From NCBI GenBank assembly GCA_036501535.1, contig DASYAE010000157.1, forward strand, positions 62,001-126,000: 64,000 nucleotides of DNA, in the 5' to 3' direction. A program made the position numbers and the translations under genes. The DNA comes from DASYAE01 sp036501535 (GTDB lineage Bacteria; Actinomycetota; Actinomycetes; Streptomycetales; Catenulisporaceae). Positions 51,015-58,643 of the stretch are shown in pieces. Numbering within the stretch: the stretch's first letter is position 1; every line of letters starts with the position of its first letter. The notes under the pieces are model-generated. The model was given only the letters and a program-made list of their open reading frames with translations. It ran no database searches and was not told the origin of the DNA.

Positions 51015-52286
51015 TTGAGCACCACCAGGACCCCGCCCCGCGTCTTCGTCTCGCATTTGGCCGGCCGAGCCGTGTTCGACCAGGACGGCGACCAGGTCGG
51101 CCGGGTGCGCGACATCGTCGCCATGCTGCCCGCCCCGCCGGACCGCCCGCGGGTGCACGGCCTGGTGGTCGAGGTCACCGGCCGGCGCCGGGTGTTCCTG
51201 CCGATGACCCGGGTCACCGCGATCGAGGCCGGCCAGGTGATCACCTCGGGGCTGATCAACATGCGCCGGTTCCAGCCGCGCCCCGGCGAGACGCTGCTGC
51301 TGGCCGAGCTGACCGACCGCCGGGTGCGGGTGATCTCGGACGACGTCGAGATGCGCGTGGTCGACCTGGCCATCGAGCAGAACCCGGCCAGCGACTGGGA
51401 GGTCGCCAAGCTCTTCCTGCAGCGCCCGACCAAGGGCCTGCGCCGGCGCGGCGAGACCCGCACGGTGGACTGGGAGGCGGTCCGCGGCATCGCCGAGGAC
51501 GCCCCGGGCCAGGCGGCGGTCTCGCTGATCGCCTCGTTCGAGAAGCTGCGCCCGGCCGACATGGCCCGGGCCGTGCACGACCTGAGCCCCAAACGGCGCA
51601 CCGAGGTCGTCGCGGCCCTCGACGACGACCGGCTCGCCGACGTGCTGCAGGAGCTGCCCGAGGACGACCAGGTGGAGATCCTGGGCGACCTTGGCATCGA
51701 CCGGGCCGCCGACGTGCTGGAGGCGATGGACCCGGACGACGCGGCCGACCTGCTCGCCGAGCTGAACACGGACGATCAGGAGCGGCTGCTCGGCCTGATG
51801 GAGCCGGGCGAGGCGGCCCCGGTGCGCCGGCTGCTCAACTACGCCGACGACACCGCCGGCGGCCTGATGACCAGCGAGCCGATCGTGCTGCCCCCGGACG
51901 CGACGGTGGCCGAGGCGCTGGCCCGGATCCGGGTCCAGGAACTGACGCCGGCGCACGCGAGCCAGGTCTACGTGTGCCGTCCGCCGCTGGAGACGCCGAC
52001 CGGCCGGTATCTGGGCATCGCGCACTTCCAGCGGCTGCTGCGCGACCCGCCGTCCACCCTGGTCAGCAGCGCCCTGGACACCGGCATCGAACCCCTGCGC
52101 CCGGACGCGCCGCTGCACGCGGTGACCTCCTTCATGGCCACCTACAACCTGGTGGCAGCCCCCGTGGTGGACGAGGCCGGGCACCTGCTCGGCGCGATCA
52201 CCGTCGACGACGTCCTCGACCATGTGCTGCCCGCGGACTGGCGGGAGCGCGACCTGCACGAGGTGGGTGAGCCGCATGGCGACTGA
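51015..52286 (+). CDS. PRC-barrel / MgtE N-terminal / CBS-domain protein without a transport domain
   Basis: A 423-residue soluble protein. The N-terminal ~90 residues look like a PRC barrel (RVFVSHLAGRAVFDQDGDQVGRVRDIVAML). Next come MgtE-N superhelical repeats (LRPADMARAVHDLSPKRRTEVVAALDDDRLADVLQELPEDDQVEIL...AADLLAELNTDDQERLLGLM) and two CBS motifs (TAGGLMTSEPIVLPPDATVAEALARI...LLGAITVDDVLDHVLP). These are the magnesium-sensing parts of MgtE, but the membrane channel domain is absent. The next gene starts inside its last codons. Syntenic with Rv1232c near mrp. Confidence 0.87.
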   Translation: MSTTRTPPRVFVSHLAGRAVFDQDGDQVGRVRDIVAMLPAPPDRPRVHGLVVEVTGRRRVFLPMTRVTAIEAGQVITSGLINMRRFQPRPGETLLLAELTDRRVRVISDDVEMRVVDLAIEQNPASDWEVAKLFLQRPTKGLRRRGETRTVDWEAVRGIAEDAPGQAAVSLIASFEKLRPADMARAVHDLSPKRRTEVVAALDDDRLADVLQELPEDDQVEILGDLGIDRAADVLEAMDPDDAADLLAELNTDDQERLLGLMEPGEAAPVRRLLNYADDTAGGLMTSEPIVLPPDATVAEALARIRVQELTPAHASQVYVCRPPLETPTGRYLGIAHFQRLLRDPPSTLVSSALDTGIEPLRPDAPLHAVTSFMATYNLVAAPVVDEAGHLLGAITVDDVLDHVLPADWRERDLHEVGEPHGD

Positions 52287-52896
52287 GCCGGACCGCACCC
52301 GGCGGACGCGCCGCGCACCGCTCTTCCCGCGCAGCGAGCCGCCGCGGCTGGACCAGCCGCGGGCGCTGCGCCGCTCGCCCAACCTGCGCGCACAACTGGA
52401 CTCGGACAAGTTCGGCCAGTGGTCGGAGGACATCGCCCGGTTCTTCGGTACCGCGCGCTACCTGGGCATCCAGTCGATGATAGTGATCATCTGGATCGTG
52501 CTGAACATCATGGTCTGGACCCGGACGTTCCGCTGGGACCCGTACCCCTTCATCCTGCTGAACCTGGCCTTCTCCACCCAGGCCGCCTATGCCGCCCCGC
52601 TGATCCTGTTGGCCCAGAACCGCCAGGCGGACCGGGACAAGGTGCAGATCGAGCAGGACCGGCAGCGCGAGGAGCAGTCCATCGCGAACACCGAGTACCT
52701 GGCCCGCGAGGTGGCCTCGCTGCGGCTGGCGGTCAACGAGGTGGCCACCCGGGACTTCATGCGCTCCGAGCTGCAGGCACTGCTCAAGGAGCTGGACGGG
52801 GCCGGGCCCGGGCACGAGGCCGAGCGGCGCCGCGCGGCCGCCGCCGAGCGCGGCTCCGGCCAACGCGGTGTCGGGCGACCGGTCGACGGCGCATAG
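52276..52896 (+). CDS. DUF1003 membrane protein
   Basis: A 206-residue protein with two transmembrane helices (SMIVIIWIVLNIMVW and YPFILLNLAFSTQAAYAAPLILLAQ) after a basic N-terminus. They are followed by QNRQADRDKVQIEQDRQREEQSIANTEYLAREVASLRLAVNEVATRDFMRSEL, a coiled-coil tail. The signature FGQWSEDIARFFGT...F.LLNL..S..AAYAAPLILLAQNRQ is DUF1003. ATG 52276 overlaps the MgtE-N/CBS gene by 11 bp, so the pair is translationally coupled. It may supply the membrane part to the CBS sensor. Confidence 0.9.
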   Translation: MATEPDRTRRTRRAPLFPRSEPPRLDQPRALRRSPNLRAQLDSDKFGQWSEDIARFFGTARYLGIQSMIVIIWIVLNIMVWTRTFRWDPYPFILLNLAFSTQAAYAAPLILLAQNRQADRDKVQIEQDRQREEQSIANTEYLAREVASLRLAVNEVATRDFMRSELQALLKELDGAGPGHEAERRRAAAAERGSGQRGVGRPVDGA

Positions 52897-52897
52897 C

Positions 52898-54067
52898 ATG
52901 GACGCCATGCGCGAGAAGACGACGAACGCCGCGGCCGCGCCGACCCGGGAACAGGTCCGCGCCGCACTCGACACGGTCCAGGACCCGGACATCCGCCGGC
53001 CGATCACCGAGCTGGACATGGTCAAATCGGTCCTGGTCAACGCGGACGGCTCGGTCGACGTCGCGATCTTCCTGACCATCTCCGGCTGCCCGCTCAAGGA
53101 CCGGCTGCGCTCGGACATCACCGCGGCGGTGTCGGCGGTCCCCGGCGTGACCGCGGTCCGGGTCGAGATGGACGTGATGAGCCCCGAGCAGCGCCAGGCG
53201 CTGCAGTCCAAGCTGCGCGGCGGCCGGGTGGAGCGGGATATCCCGTTCGCCCAGCCCGGCTCGCTGACCCGGGTCTACGCGGTGGCCTCGGGCAAGGGCG
53301 GGGTCGGCAAGTCCTCGGTGACGGTGAACCTCGCCGCGGCCATGGCGGCCGGGGGGCTGAAGGTCGGCGTCGTGGACGCGGACATCTACGGCCACTCGGT
53401 GCCGCGGATGCTCGGCGTGACCCAGAAGCCGACGCAGGTGCAGGACATGATCATGGCGCCGATCTCGCACGGCGTGCGGGTCATCTCGATCGGCATGTTC
53501 ACCCCGGGCAACGAGCCGGTGGTCTGGCGCGGCCCGATGCTGCACCGGGCGCTGCAACAGTTCCTGGCCGACGTCTACTGGGGCGACCTGGACGTGCTGC
53601 TGCTCGACCTGCCGCCCGGCACCGGCGACATCGCGATCTCGGTGGCGCAACTGGTGCCGAGCGCGGAGATCCTGGTGGTCACCACGCCGCAACAGGCGGC
53701 GGCCGAGGTCGCCGAGCGGGCCGGCACGATCGCGCTGCAGACCCGGCAGCGGATCGCCGGCGTGGTCGAGAACATGTCCTGGCTGCCGTGCCCGCACTGC
53801 GGCGAGAAGGTGGACGTGTTCGGCTCGGGCGGCGGCGAGGCCGTGTCCGAGGCGCTGACCCGGGCGGTCGGCGCACCGGTGCCGCTGCTCGGCCAAGTGC
53901 CGATCGACGTGCGGCTGCGCGAGGGCGGCGACAGCGGCGAGCCGCTGGTGCTGACCGACCCGGACAGCCCGGCGGCAAAGGTCCTCCAGACAGTCGCGGA
54001 CCGGCTCGCCAAGCAGTCGCGCGGCCTGGTCGGCCGCTCGCTCTCGCTGAGCCCGGCCGGCCGCTGA
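52898..54067 (+). CDS. mrp: Mrp/ApbC-family iron-sulfur carrier P-loop ATPase
   Basis: A 389-residue protein. A DUF59/MIP18 N-terminal domain (VRAALDTVQDPDIRRPITELDMVKSV...LTISGCPLKDRL) is followed by the Mrp/NBP35 ATPase. The deviant Walker A is SGKGGVGKSS, then DADIYGHSVPRML, LLLDLPPGTGD and the CPHC pair that bridges an Fe-S cluster in the dimer. ATG 52898 begins one base after the stop of the DUF1003 gene; ATG 52907 is an alternative. It delivers Fe-S clusters to apo-proteins. Syntenic with Rv1229c. Confidence 0.92.
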   Translation: MDAMREKTTNAAAAPTREQVRAALDTVQDPDIRRPITELDMVKSVLVNADGSVDVAIFLTISGCPLKDRLRSDITAAVSAVPGVTAVRVEMDVMSPEQRQALQSKLRGGRVERDIPFAQPGSLTRVYAVASGKGGVGKSSVTVNLAAAMAAGGLKVGVVDADIYGHSVPRMLGVTQKPTQVQDMIMAPISHGVRVISIGMFTPGNEPVVWRGPMLHRALQQFLADVYWGDLDVLLLDLPPGTGDIAISVAQLVPSAEILVVTTPQQAAAEVAERAGTIALQTRQRIAGVVENMSWLPCPHCGEKVDVFGSGGGEAVSEALTRAVGAPVPLLGQVPIDVRLREGGDSGEPLVLTDPDSPAAKVLQTVADRLAKQSRGLVGRSLSLSPAGR

Positions 54068-54074
54068 CGCCGCG

Positions 54075-54719
54075 TCAGAACTCGTAGCCCGCCGGATCGG
54101 CCCGGGTGAACGCGAGCGAATACGCCGACACGCCACGCCCATACGCGGCCAAGAGCGCGTTGTGCACCGCGGCTACGGCGACCCAGCCGTACTCGCTCTC
54201 CCGGTAGTGGAAGACCTGCGGGGCGCGGTCCACGGTCAGCGTGAGCAGCCGCCAGGGCTCGTCGCCGAGCCGGTCGGCCACCCGGGCGGCCAGCTCCCGC
54301 TGCTGGTCGATCCATCTCTGCCGCAGCGCCGCATCGAGATGCCAGGGCAGCTGGTCGTCCACCAGGCCGATACCCGCTACAGCCGCAACGGTGGCGACAG
54401 TCGTGGCCTCGAGATGCCCGGCCGCGGCAGGACGGCGCGGCAGCGCAAGCATCGTGATGACGGTAACGGCGCGCCGCTGCGGGTTCTCCCCGGGGCGCCC
54501 GGCCGGGCGGTCGCCGTGCTCAAGTGTGCCGTACTGCACCGTGCCGTCGGGGTCCCGACGCAGCGTGCCGAGCCGCCGGGGGCCGTGCCATCCTTCATCG
54601 AGCCCGTACCAGGGCAGCCGCGCAGTGCGAAAATCCTCCGCGCTCAAGCGGCGCGGCCGCGGCCCCTGCTCCGTTCCGGGCGCCTGACGGGGGCTCGGGT
54701 CCGGCACGGTGCGGGTCAC
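54075..54719 (-). CDS. Protein of unknown function between mrp and tatB
   Basis: A 214-residue soluble protein: LSAEDFRTARLPWYGLDEGWHGPRRLGTLRRDPDGTVQYGTLEHGD..., RAVTVITMLALPRRPAAAGHLEATTVATVAAVAGIGLVDDQLPW, LLTLTVDRAPQVFHYRESEYGWVAVAAVHNALLAAYGRGVSAYSLAFTRAD. I cannot assign a family. GTG 54719 follows CGGAG with eight nucleotides. It begins 24 bp after the tatB stop and could be co-transcribed with it. Confidence 0.6.
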   Translation of the reverse strand: MTRTVPDPSPRQAPGTEQGPRPRRLSAEDFRTARLPWYGLDEGWHGPRRLGTLRRDPDGTVQYGTLEHGDRPAGRPGENPQRRAVTVITMLALPRRPAAAGHLEATTVATVAAVAGIGLVDDQLPWHLDAALRQRWIDQQRELAARVADRLGDEPWRLLTLTVDRAPQVFHYRESEYGWVAVAAVHNALLAAYGRGVSAYSLAFTRADPAGYEF

Positions 54720-54743
54720 GGGGCTGCTCCGGGAGGATTCGGG

Positions 54744-55142
54744 CTATGTGGCGTCCTCGTCGAACGGAGGACGCTCACCGGCCGGGAGGGTCGGGGGGGT
54801 GGATCGGCGCGGGCTCGGCACCTCGCCGTTGGCGCCGTTGACGCTGAGCGAGTCGCGCAGGTCGCTGTTCAGATCGTCGCGCAGACCGCGCAGCATCTCG
54901 CTCTCGCCGAGCAGGTTCTTGCGCACGAAGTTCTTCGGGTTCAGGTCTTCCAGGCCTATGTCCCCGAACTCCGGCCCGAGCTCCTTGCGCAGGTCGCTGC
55001 GGGCCGACTCGCTGAACGCCCGGACCTGCCGCAGGAACCTGGCCGCACTCGCCGCCGCCTGGGGCAGCTTGTCCGGCCCGAACAGCACCACGGCCATGCC
55101 GAGCAGCACGATTATCTCGAGCGGGGACAGGTCGAAGAACAT
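54744..55142 (-). CDS. tatB: Sec-independent translocase subunit TatB
   Basis: A 132-residue protein, MFFDLSPLEIIVLLGMAVVLFGPDKLPQAAASAARFLRQVRAFSESARSDLRKELGPEFGDIGLEDLNPKNFV. It has the short TatA/B transmembrane helix, the FGPDKLP hinge, a long amphipathic helix and the TatB-type LxxLNPKxF segment. ATG 55142 follows CGGAG; the longer frame upstream crosses repeats. TatB forms the twin-arginine receptor with TatC. Proximity to sigE-rseA matches the mycobacterial sigE-rseA-htrA-tatB cluster. Confidence 0.92.
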   Translation of the reverse strand: MFFDLSPLEIIVLLGMAVVLFGPDKLPQAAASAARFLRQVRAFSESARSDLRKELGPEFGDIGLEDLNPKNFVRKNLLGESEMLRGLRDDLNSDLRDSLSVNGANGEVPSPRRSTPPTLPAGERPPFDEDAT

Positions 55143-55347
55143 CGCTCGCTCCGGCGGGGCATGAGGTGGGCTGGCTATACCAAGAGTAGCCGCCTGAACA
55201 GCACCTCCGACAGAGGCCACCGCGGCGGGTCGAAGACAGAGACCGTGCAGATACCGACATTGGAGCGACAGATCGCGCAGCGTCGCCTTTGCTTCTCTCG
55301 AAACCCACCCAGCGACAACCGCCACCGGCCAACGCAAGCCGCCCCAG

Positions 55348-55390
55348 CTGGAACCCATGCCGGGGGTCCAGGGGTTTACCCCTGGCGTGG
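55348..55390. repeat. Hairpin-bearing intergenic repeat, copy 1
   Basis: A 43-bp element beginning CTGGAACCC and ending CTGGCGTGG. Its core hairpin is CCAGGGG-TTTA-CCCCTGG (55368-55385). A second copy lies 102 bp downstream. Such GC-rich hairpin repeats are common between actinomycete genes. It lies in the 450-bp gap between rseA and tatB. Confidence 0.7.
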
Positions 55391-55449
55391 AGGCTTCCTC
55401 CCGAGACCCCCCGCCCATGACCTCCAGCGGCCCGCGCCACCCGCTCACG

Positions 55450-55494
55450 CTGGAACCCGTGCCGGGGGTCCAGGGGGTTCACCCCCTGGCGTGG
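55450..55494. repeat. Hairpin-bearing intergenic repeat, copy 2
   Basis: A 45-bp copy of the element at 55348. Its core hairpin is CCAGGGGG-TTCA-CCCCCTGG (55470-55489): one extra G on the left arm is matched by one extra C on the right, while the loop changes TTTA to TTCA. That compensated change argues that the hairpin itself is maintained. Confidence 0.7.
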
Positions 55495-55499
55495 GGGTC

Positions 55500-55520
55500 G
55501 AAGGGGGCCGGGCCCCCTTC
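55500..55520 (-). terminator. Terminator-like hairpin after the rseA gene
   Basis: GAAGGGGG (55500-55507) and CCCCCTTC (55513-55520) form an 8-bp stem with a CCGGG loop. It lies about 70 nt downstream of the anti-sigma gene on the minus strand, before the repeat copies. It may end the sigE-rseA transcript together with them. Confidence 0.45.
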
Positions 55521-55592
55521 AGCAAACGGCGCAGCCGCCGCCCCCGGGCCGGAGCGAAGCTTGGCCAGGGGGGCGGTCAGGCAAGCCGACGC

Positions 55593-56096
55593 CTAAGCCA
55601 GCAACCTGGCTATCCGCCCGAACTCAGCCATCCCGGCGCCCTGCGGCCCGGTGCCGCGGAACTCCAGCTCCGCCGCGTCCCGCCCGGTGGCATAGGGCTC
55701 GCCGGGCGGATCGCCGATCGGGCGCAGGCCGACGGCGAACTCGGGCAGGAAGGCGCTGGAACGGCCGAGGAATCCGCCGAGTTGCGGGGAGCGCTGCTGG
55801 TTCTGGCCGGGGCCCGGTCCGTCGCCGCGGCCGAGGCCCCGGCCGCCGCTCGGCGGGTCGGTCGGGCGGTCCGCCTGCGGGATCTGGAACAGCGCGGCCA
55901 TCAGCCGGGCCGAGGGCTCCGGCATCGGCATCGCGGCCAGGTCGCTCTTCAGGGCCCGCTCGGACTCGACCAGCGTGCGGCAGGCCGCACAGCCGGCCAG
56001 GTGCGCCAGCACGCGGTCGCGGTCGTCGTGTGCGAGTTCGCCGTCCACCAGTGCCGCGAGGCGCGTGCCGAGATGGTCGTTGAATCGACTGATCAC
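55593..56096 (-). CDS. rseA: Zinc-binding anti-sigma factor, RseA-type
   Basis: A 167-residue protein with the ZAS motif HLAGCAAC (His32, Cys36, Cys39) in an N-terminal sigma-binding domain (VISRFNDHLGTRLAALVDGELAHDDRDRVLAHLAGCAACRTLVESERALKSDLA). The rest is Gly/Pro-rich with no transmembrane helix, as in mycobacterial RseA. GTG 56096 overlaps the sigE stop in GTGA, giving coupled, near-stoichiometric synthesis. It should hold SigE inactive until envelope or redox stress. Confidence 0.88.
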   Translation of the reverse strand: MISRFNDHLGTRLAALVDGELAHDDRDRVLAHLAGCAACRTLVESERALKSDLAAMPMPEPSARLMAALFQIPQADRPTDPPSGGRGLGRGDGPGPGQNQQRSPQLGGFLGRSSAFLPEFAVGLRPIGDPPGEPYATGRDAAELEFRGTGPQGAGMAEFGRIARLLA

Positions 56097-56971
56097 CGGG
56101 ACCCCATCCCCCCGAGCGTGCGCTCGTTCGGATCTTCCTCTGGTTCGAAGGCCGGGGGCAGGATCCCGGCCGGCTCGGGCCCGCCCGCCGCGGCGCTCCG
56201 GCTGCGGGCGCGCTGCTGGGACGGGGCCCGGTGCGCCAGCGCGGCGCGCAGCTGGCTGCGGCCGCGGTGGATGCGGGAGCGGACCGTGCCGAGCTTGATG
56301 CCTAGGGTCGCCGCGATCTCCTCGTAGGAGAGCCCCTCGATGTCGCAGAGCACGACCGCGGCCCGGAACTCGGGGGCCAGCGCGGCCAGCGCCCGCTCGA
56401 TGTCGGCGTCCAGGTGGGTGTCGAAGTAGCTCTGTGCGGGCGACGGCTGCGAGCCGGGCAGGCGGTCGGCCGCGTCGTCGGCCAGCCCCTCGAACCGGAT
56501 CTTGGCCTTGCGGCGCACCGAGTCGAGGAACAGGTTCGTGGTGATCCGGTGCAGCCAGCCCTCGAAGGTGCCCGGGGTGTAGCTGCTCAGCGAGCGGAAG
56601 ACCCGGACGAACACCTCCTGGGTGAGGTCCTCGGCGTCGTGCCGGTCGCCGGTGAGGCGGTAGGCGAGCCGGTAGACGCGGGCCGAGTGGGTGCGCACCA
56701 CCTCGTCCCAGGAAGGCGGCGTCCACTCGGGCGCCGGGTCGTCCTCGAAGAAGGCCGTCTCGACCGCGTCGGGCTCGACGGTGTCGCCGCCGGCTGTGCC
56801 AGTGCCTGTGTCGTTCCTGCCTGTGTCGTACCTGCGAATAGCGCTGATCTCGGGGCCGAGCCGTTCCGGCGGATCCCCGTAGTAACGCGCCTCGCCACTC
56901 CCCGTCCCGGACCCGGCCGCCCGGCCTTCGAACTCGGCCTCGCCGAAGCCTCCACCGCCCCCGAGCGTCAC
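56093..56971 (-). CDS. sigE: ECF sigma factor SigE
   Basis: A 292-residue ECF sigma factor. Region 2 is VVRTHSARVYRLAYRLTGDRHDAEDLTQEVFVRVFRSLSSY (about 91-131) with region 2.4 WLHRITTNLFLDSVRRK. Region 4 is FRAAVVLCDIEGLSYEEIAATLGIKLGTVRSRIHRGRSQLRAAL (about 202-245). An ~85-residue Gly/Asp-rich N-terminal extension and a disordered C-terminal tail flank the core. GTG 56971 lies seven bases after GAGGAGG. It is coupled to rseA and close to tatB, as in mycobacteria. It should direct envelope-stress transcription. Confidence 0.9.
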   Translation of the reverse strand: MTLGGGGGFGEAEFEGRAAGSGTGSGEARYYGDPPERLGPEISAIRRYDTGRNDTGTGTAGGDTVEPDAVETAFFEDDPAPEWTPPSWDEVVRTHSARVYRLAYRLTGDRHDAEDLTQEVFVRVFRSLSSYTPGTFEGWLHRITTNLFLDSVRRKAKIRFEGLADDAADRLPGSQPSPAQSYFDTHLDADIERALAALAPEFRAAVVLCDIEGLSYEEIAATLGIKLGTVRSRIHRGRSQLRAALAHRAPSQQRARSRSAAAGGPEPAGILPPAFEPEEDPNERTLGGMGSR

Positions 56972-57263
56972 GGCACTACCTCCTCGTCGTTCGAGTACCG
57001 CTGCCGTGACCACAATAGCCTCCAGATATATCGCAAAGGCTGAGAACGGTCTGTGAAACTTGACACGGTCCGACTCAATCCGCGAAGCGTATCCGAACGC
57101 CTTCGCGTGCATGGCCTGGACCTGTGGTTTCACCGCCGCCGCCCGCTGTCCGTCGCCGAGAAGAACGGCCCGCGGCCGCTCCGGGTTCCCCGGGGCGCGC
57201 GGGCCGGGCGGGCGCGGGATGGCGCCCCCGGACAACTGCGGGAGTGGCAGGTCTCGATCGGGC

Positions 57264-57324
57264 GGTCGGCGCCGGGCGGCCGGCTGGCCGGCGGTGAAGC
57301 CCGCGGCGGCCGGCGGCGCCGACC
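57264..57324 (-). terminator. Stem-loop after DUF3117 gene
   Basis: GGTCGGCGCCG (57264-57274) and CGGCGCCGACC (57314-57324) are a perfect 11-bp inverted repeat with a 39-nt GC-rich loop. It starts seven bases after the DUF3117 stop on the minus strand. It has no U-tract. The remaining sequence up to sigE (56972-57263) holds the sigE leader and no gene that I can support. Confidence 0.4.
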
Positions 57325-57330
57325 GGTCGG

Positions 57331-57498
57331 CTATCCGACGACCTGCTTGAGCTTGTCGCCGAGGGCGCTGGCCTCGTCCGGCGACAGTTCGACGACGAGA
57401 CGGCCGCCGCCTTCGAGGGGAACGCGCATCACGATGCCGCGCCCCTCCTTGACCACTTCGAGCGGGCCGTCGCCCGTCCGCGGCTTCATCGCCGCCAT
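57331..57498 (-). CDS. DUF3117 family protein
   Basis: A 55-residue protein, MAAMKPRTGDGPLEVVKEGRGIVMRVPLEGGGRLVVELSPDEASALGDKLKQVVG, matching the highly conserved actinobacterial DUF3117 family (Rv1211-like) along its whole length. AAGGGGA precedes the ATG. The role is unknown; the strong conservation of such a short protein implies an essential or regulatory contact. It lies inside a longer open frame that is not the gene. Confidence 0.9.
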   Translation of the reverse strand: MAAMKPRTGDGPLEVVKEGRGIVMRVPLEGGGRLVVELSPDEASALGDKLKQVVG

Positions 57499-57731
57499 GC
57501 TCGTTCCCCTTCCTCGTCGGATGGCACACTGCCGGCAGCTGTGCGCCAGACCTTCTCACAAGCACAGACCCATGAGTATTCACGACTCGCGAGCGCTGTA
57601 ACTCCGGGTACCGCCGGGCCGGGTCGCGTTCAAGCGCGCACAAGGCGCGCGCACACCCTTGACCGAGCATCATTATCTCGCACGTCACCGGCAGTGGGAC
57701 AACACAACTTGAGAACAAGCTGGCTTAGTGC

Positions 57732-57747
57732 GTTACCGCCGGGTAAC
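57732..57747. promoter_or_regulatory. Shared acyl-CoA-gene operator, site 4 (enoyl-CoA hydratase)
   Basis: GTTACCGCCGGGTAAC is a perfect 6+4+6 palindrome ending eight bases before the GTG start of the enoyl-CoA hydratase. It is the best copy of the element also found upstream of maoC, acyl-CoA dehydrogenase and the citE-like gene. At this position a bound repressor would block initiation directly. Confidence 0.6.
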
Positions 57748-57755
57748 TTGTTCGC

Positions 57756-58607
57756 GTGGACTCCGACAACTCCGGCACCGCCGCCGCGGGCTCCGCGGCG
57801 GGGAATTCTCCCGCCGCCGACGGCGCGTCACCTGTCCGCTACGAGACCGACGGCGCAGTCGCCACGATCACGTTCAACAGGCCGGACGCGATGAACGCGC
57901 TCGACACCGCGACCAAGGAGGCGCTGCTCGCCGCGCTGCGCAAGGCGTCCGGCGACGAATCCGTGCGCGCGGTCGTGCTGACCGGGACCGGCCGGGCCTT
58001 CTGCGTCGGCCAGGACCTGCGCGAGCACGTCCAGAACATGGCTAAGGGCGTGGGCATCTCCACCACCGTGCGGGAGCACTACAACCCGATCGCCACCACG
58101 ATCGCGCAGATGCGCAAACCGGTCATCGCCGCGCTCAACGGCGTGGCGGCCGGCGCCGGCGCGGCCTTCGCGTTCGCCTGCGACCTGCGGATCGCCGCCG
58201 AGAGCGCGCGGTTCAACCTGGCCTTCGCGGGGGTGGCGCTGTCCGCGGACTCGGGGGCGTCGTGGACCCTGCCGCGACTGGTCGGGCAGGCCCGCGCGCT
58301 GGAACTGCTGCTGATGCCCGAGACCATCGCGGTGCGCCGCGCGCAGGAACTCGGCCTGGTGACCGAGATCGTGCCCGACGACCAGCTGGCCGAACGGGCT
58401 GCGCAGCTCGCCGCCCGGCTCGCCGAAGGCCCGACGGTGTCCTATGCGGCGCTGAAGGAATCAGTCATGTTCGGCGCATCGCACACGCTGCTCGAGACGC
58501 TGGAGTTCGAGGACGCGAAGCAGACCGAGTGCGGGTCCACGGCGGACCACCGCGAAGCGGTCGACGCGTTCCTGGCCAAACGGCCCGCGCACTACATCGG
58601 CAAGTAA
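57756..58607 (+). CDS. Enoyl-CoA hydratase/isomerase (PaaG-like)
   Basis: A 283-residue crotonase-fold enzyme. The substrate/oxyanion segments are FNRPDAMNALD, GTGRAFCVGQDLREH and LNGVAAGAGAAFAFACDLRIA. The catalytic-loop region is FAGVALSADSGASWTLPRLVG, where the Asp resembles the PaaG isomerase. The N-terminal ~25 residues are low-complexity. GTG 57756 has no clear ribosome-binding site and a palindromic operator directly ahead. It stands alone, converging with grpB. Confidence 0.87.
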   Translation: MDSDNSGTAAAGSAAGNSPAADGASPVRYETDGAVATITFNRPDAMNALDTATKEALLAALRKASGDESVRAVVLTGTGRAFCVGQDLREHVQNMAKGVGISTTVREHYNPIATTIAQMRKPVIAALNGVAAGAGAAFAFACDLRIAAESARFNLAFAGVALSADSGASWTLPRLVGQARALELLLMPETIAVRRAQELGLVTEIVPDDQLAERAAQLAARLAEGPTVSYAALKESVMFGASHTLLETLEFEDAKQTECGSTADHREAVDAFLAKRPAHYIGK

Positions 58608-58643
58608 GGCGCAGCGAGTACGGTCCGACTGTCGGTCAGGCCG

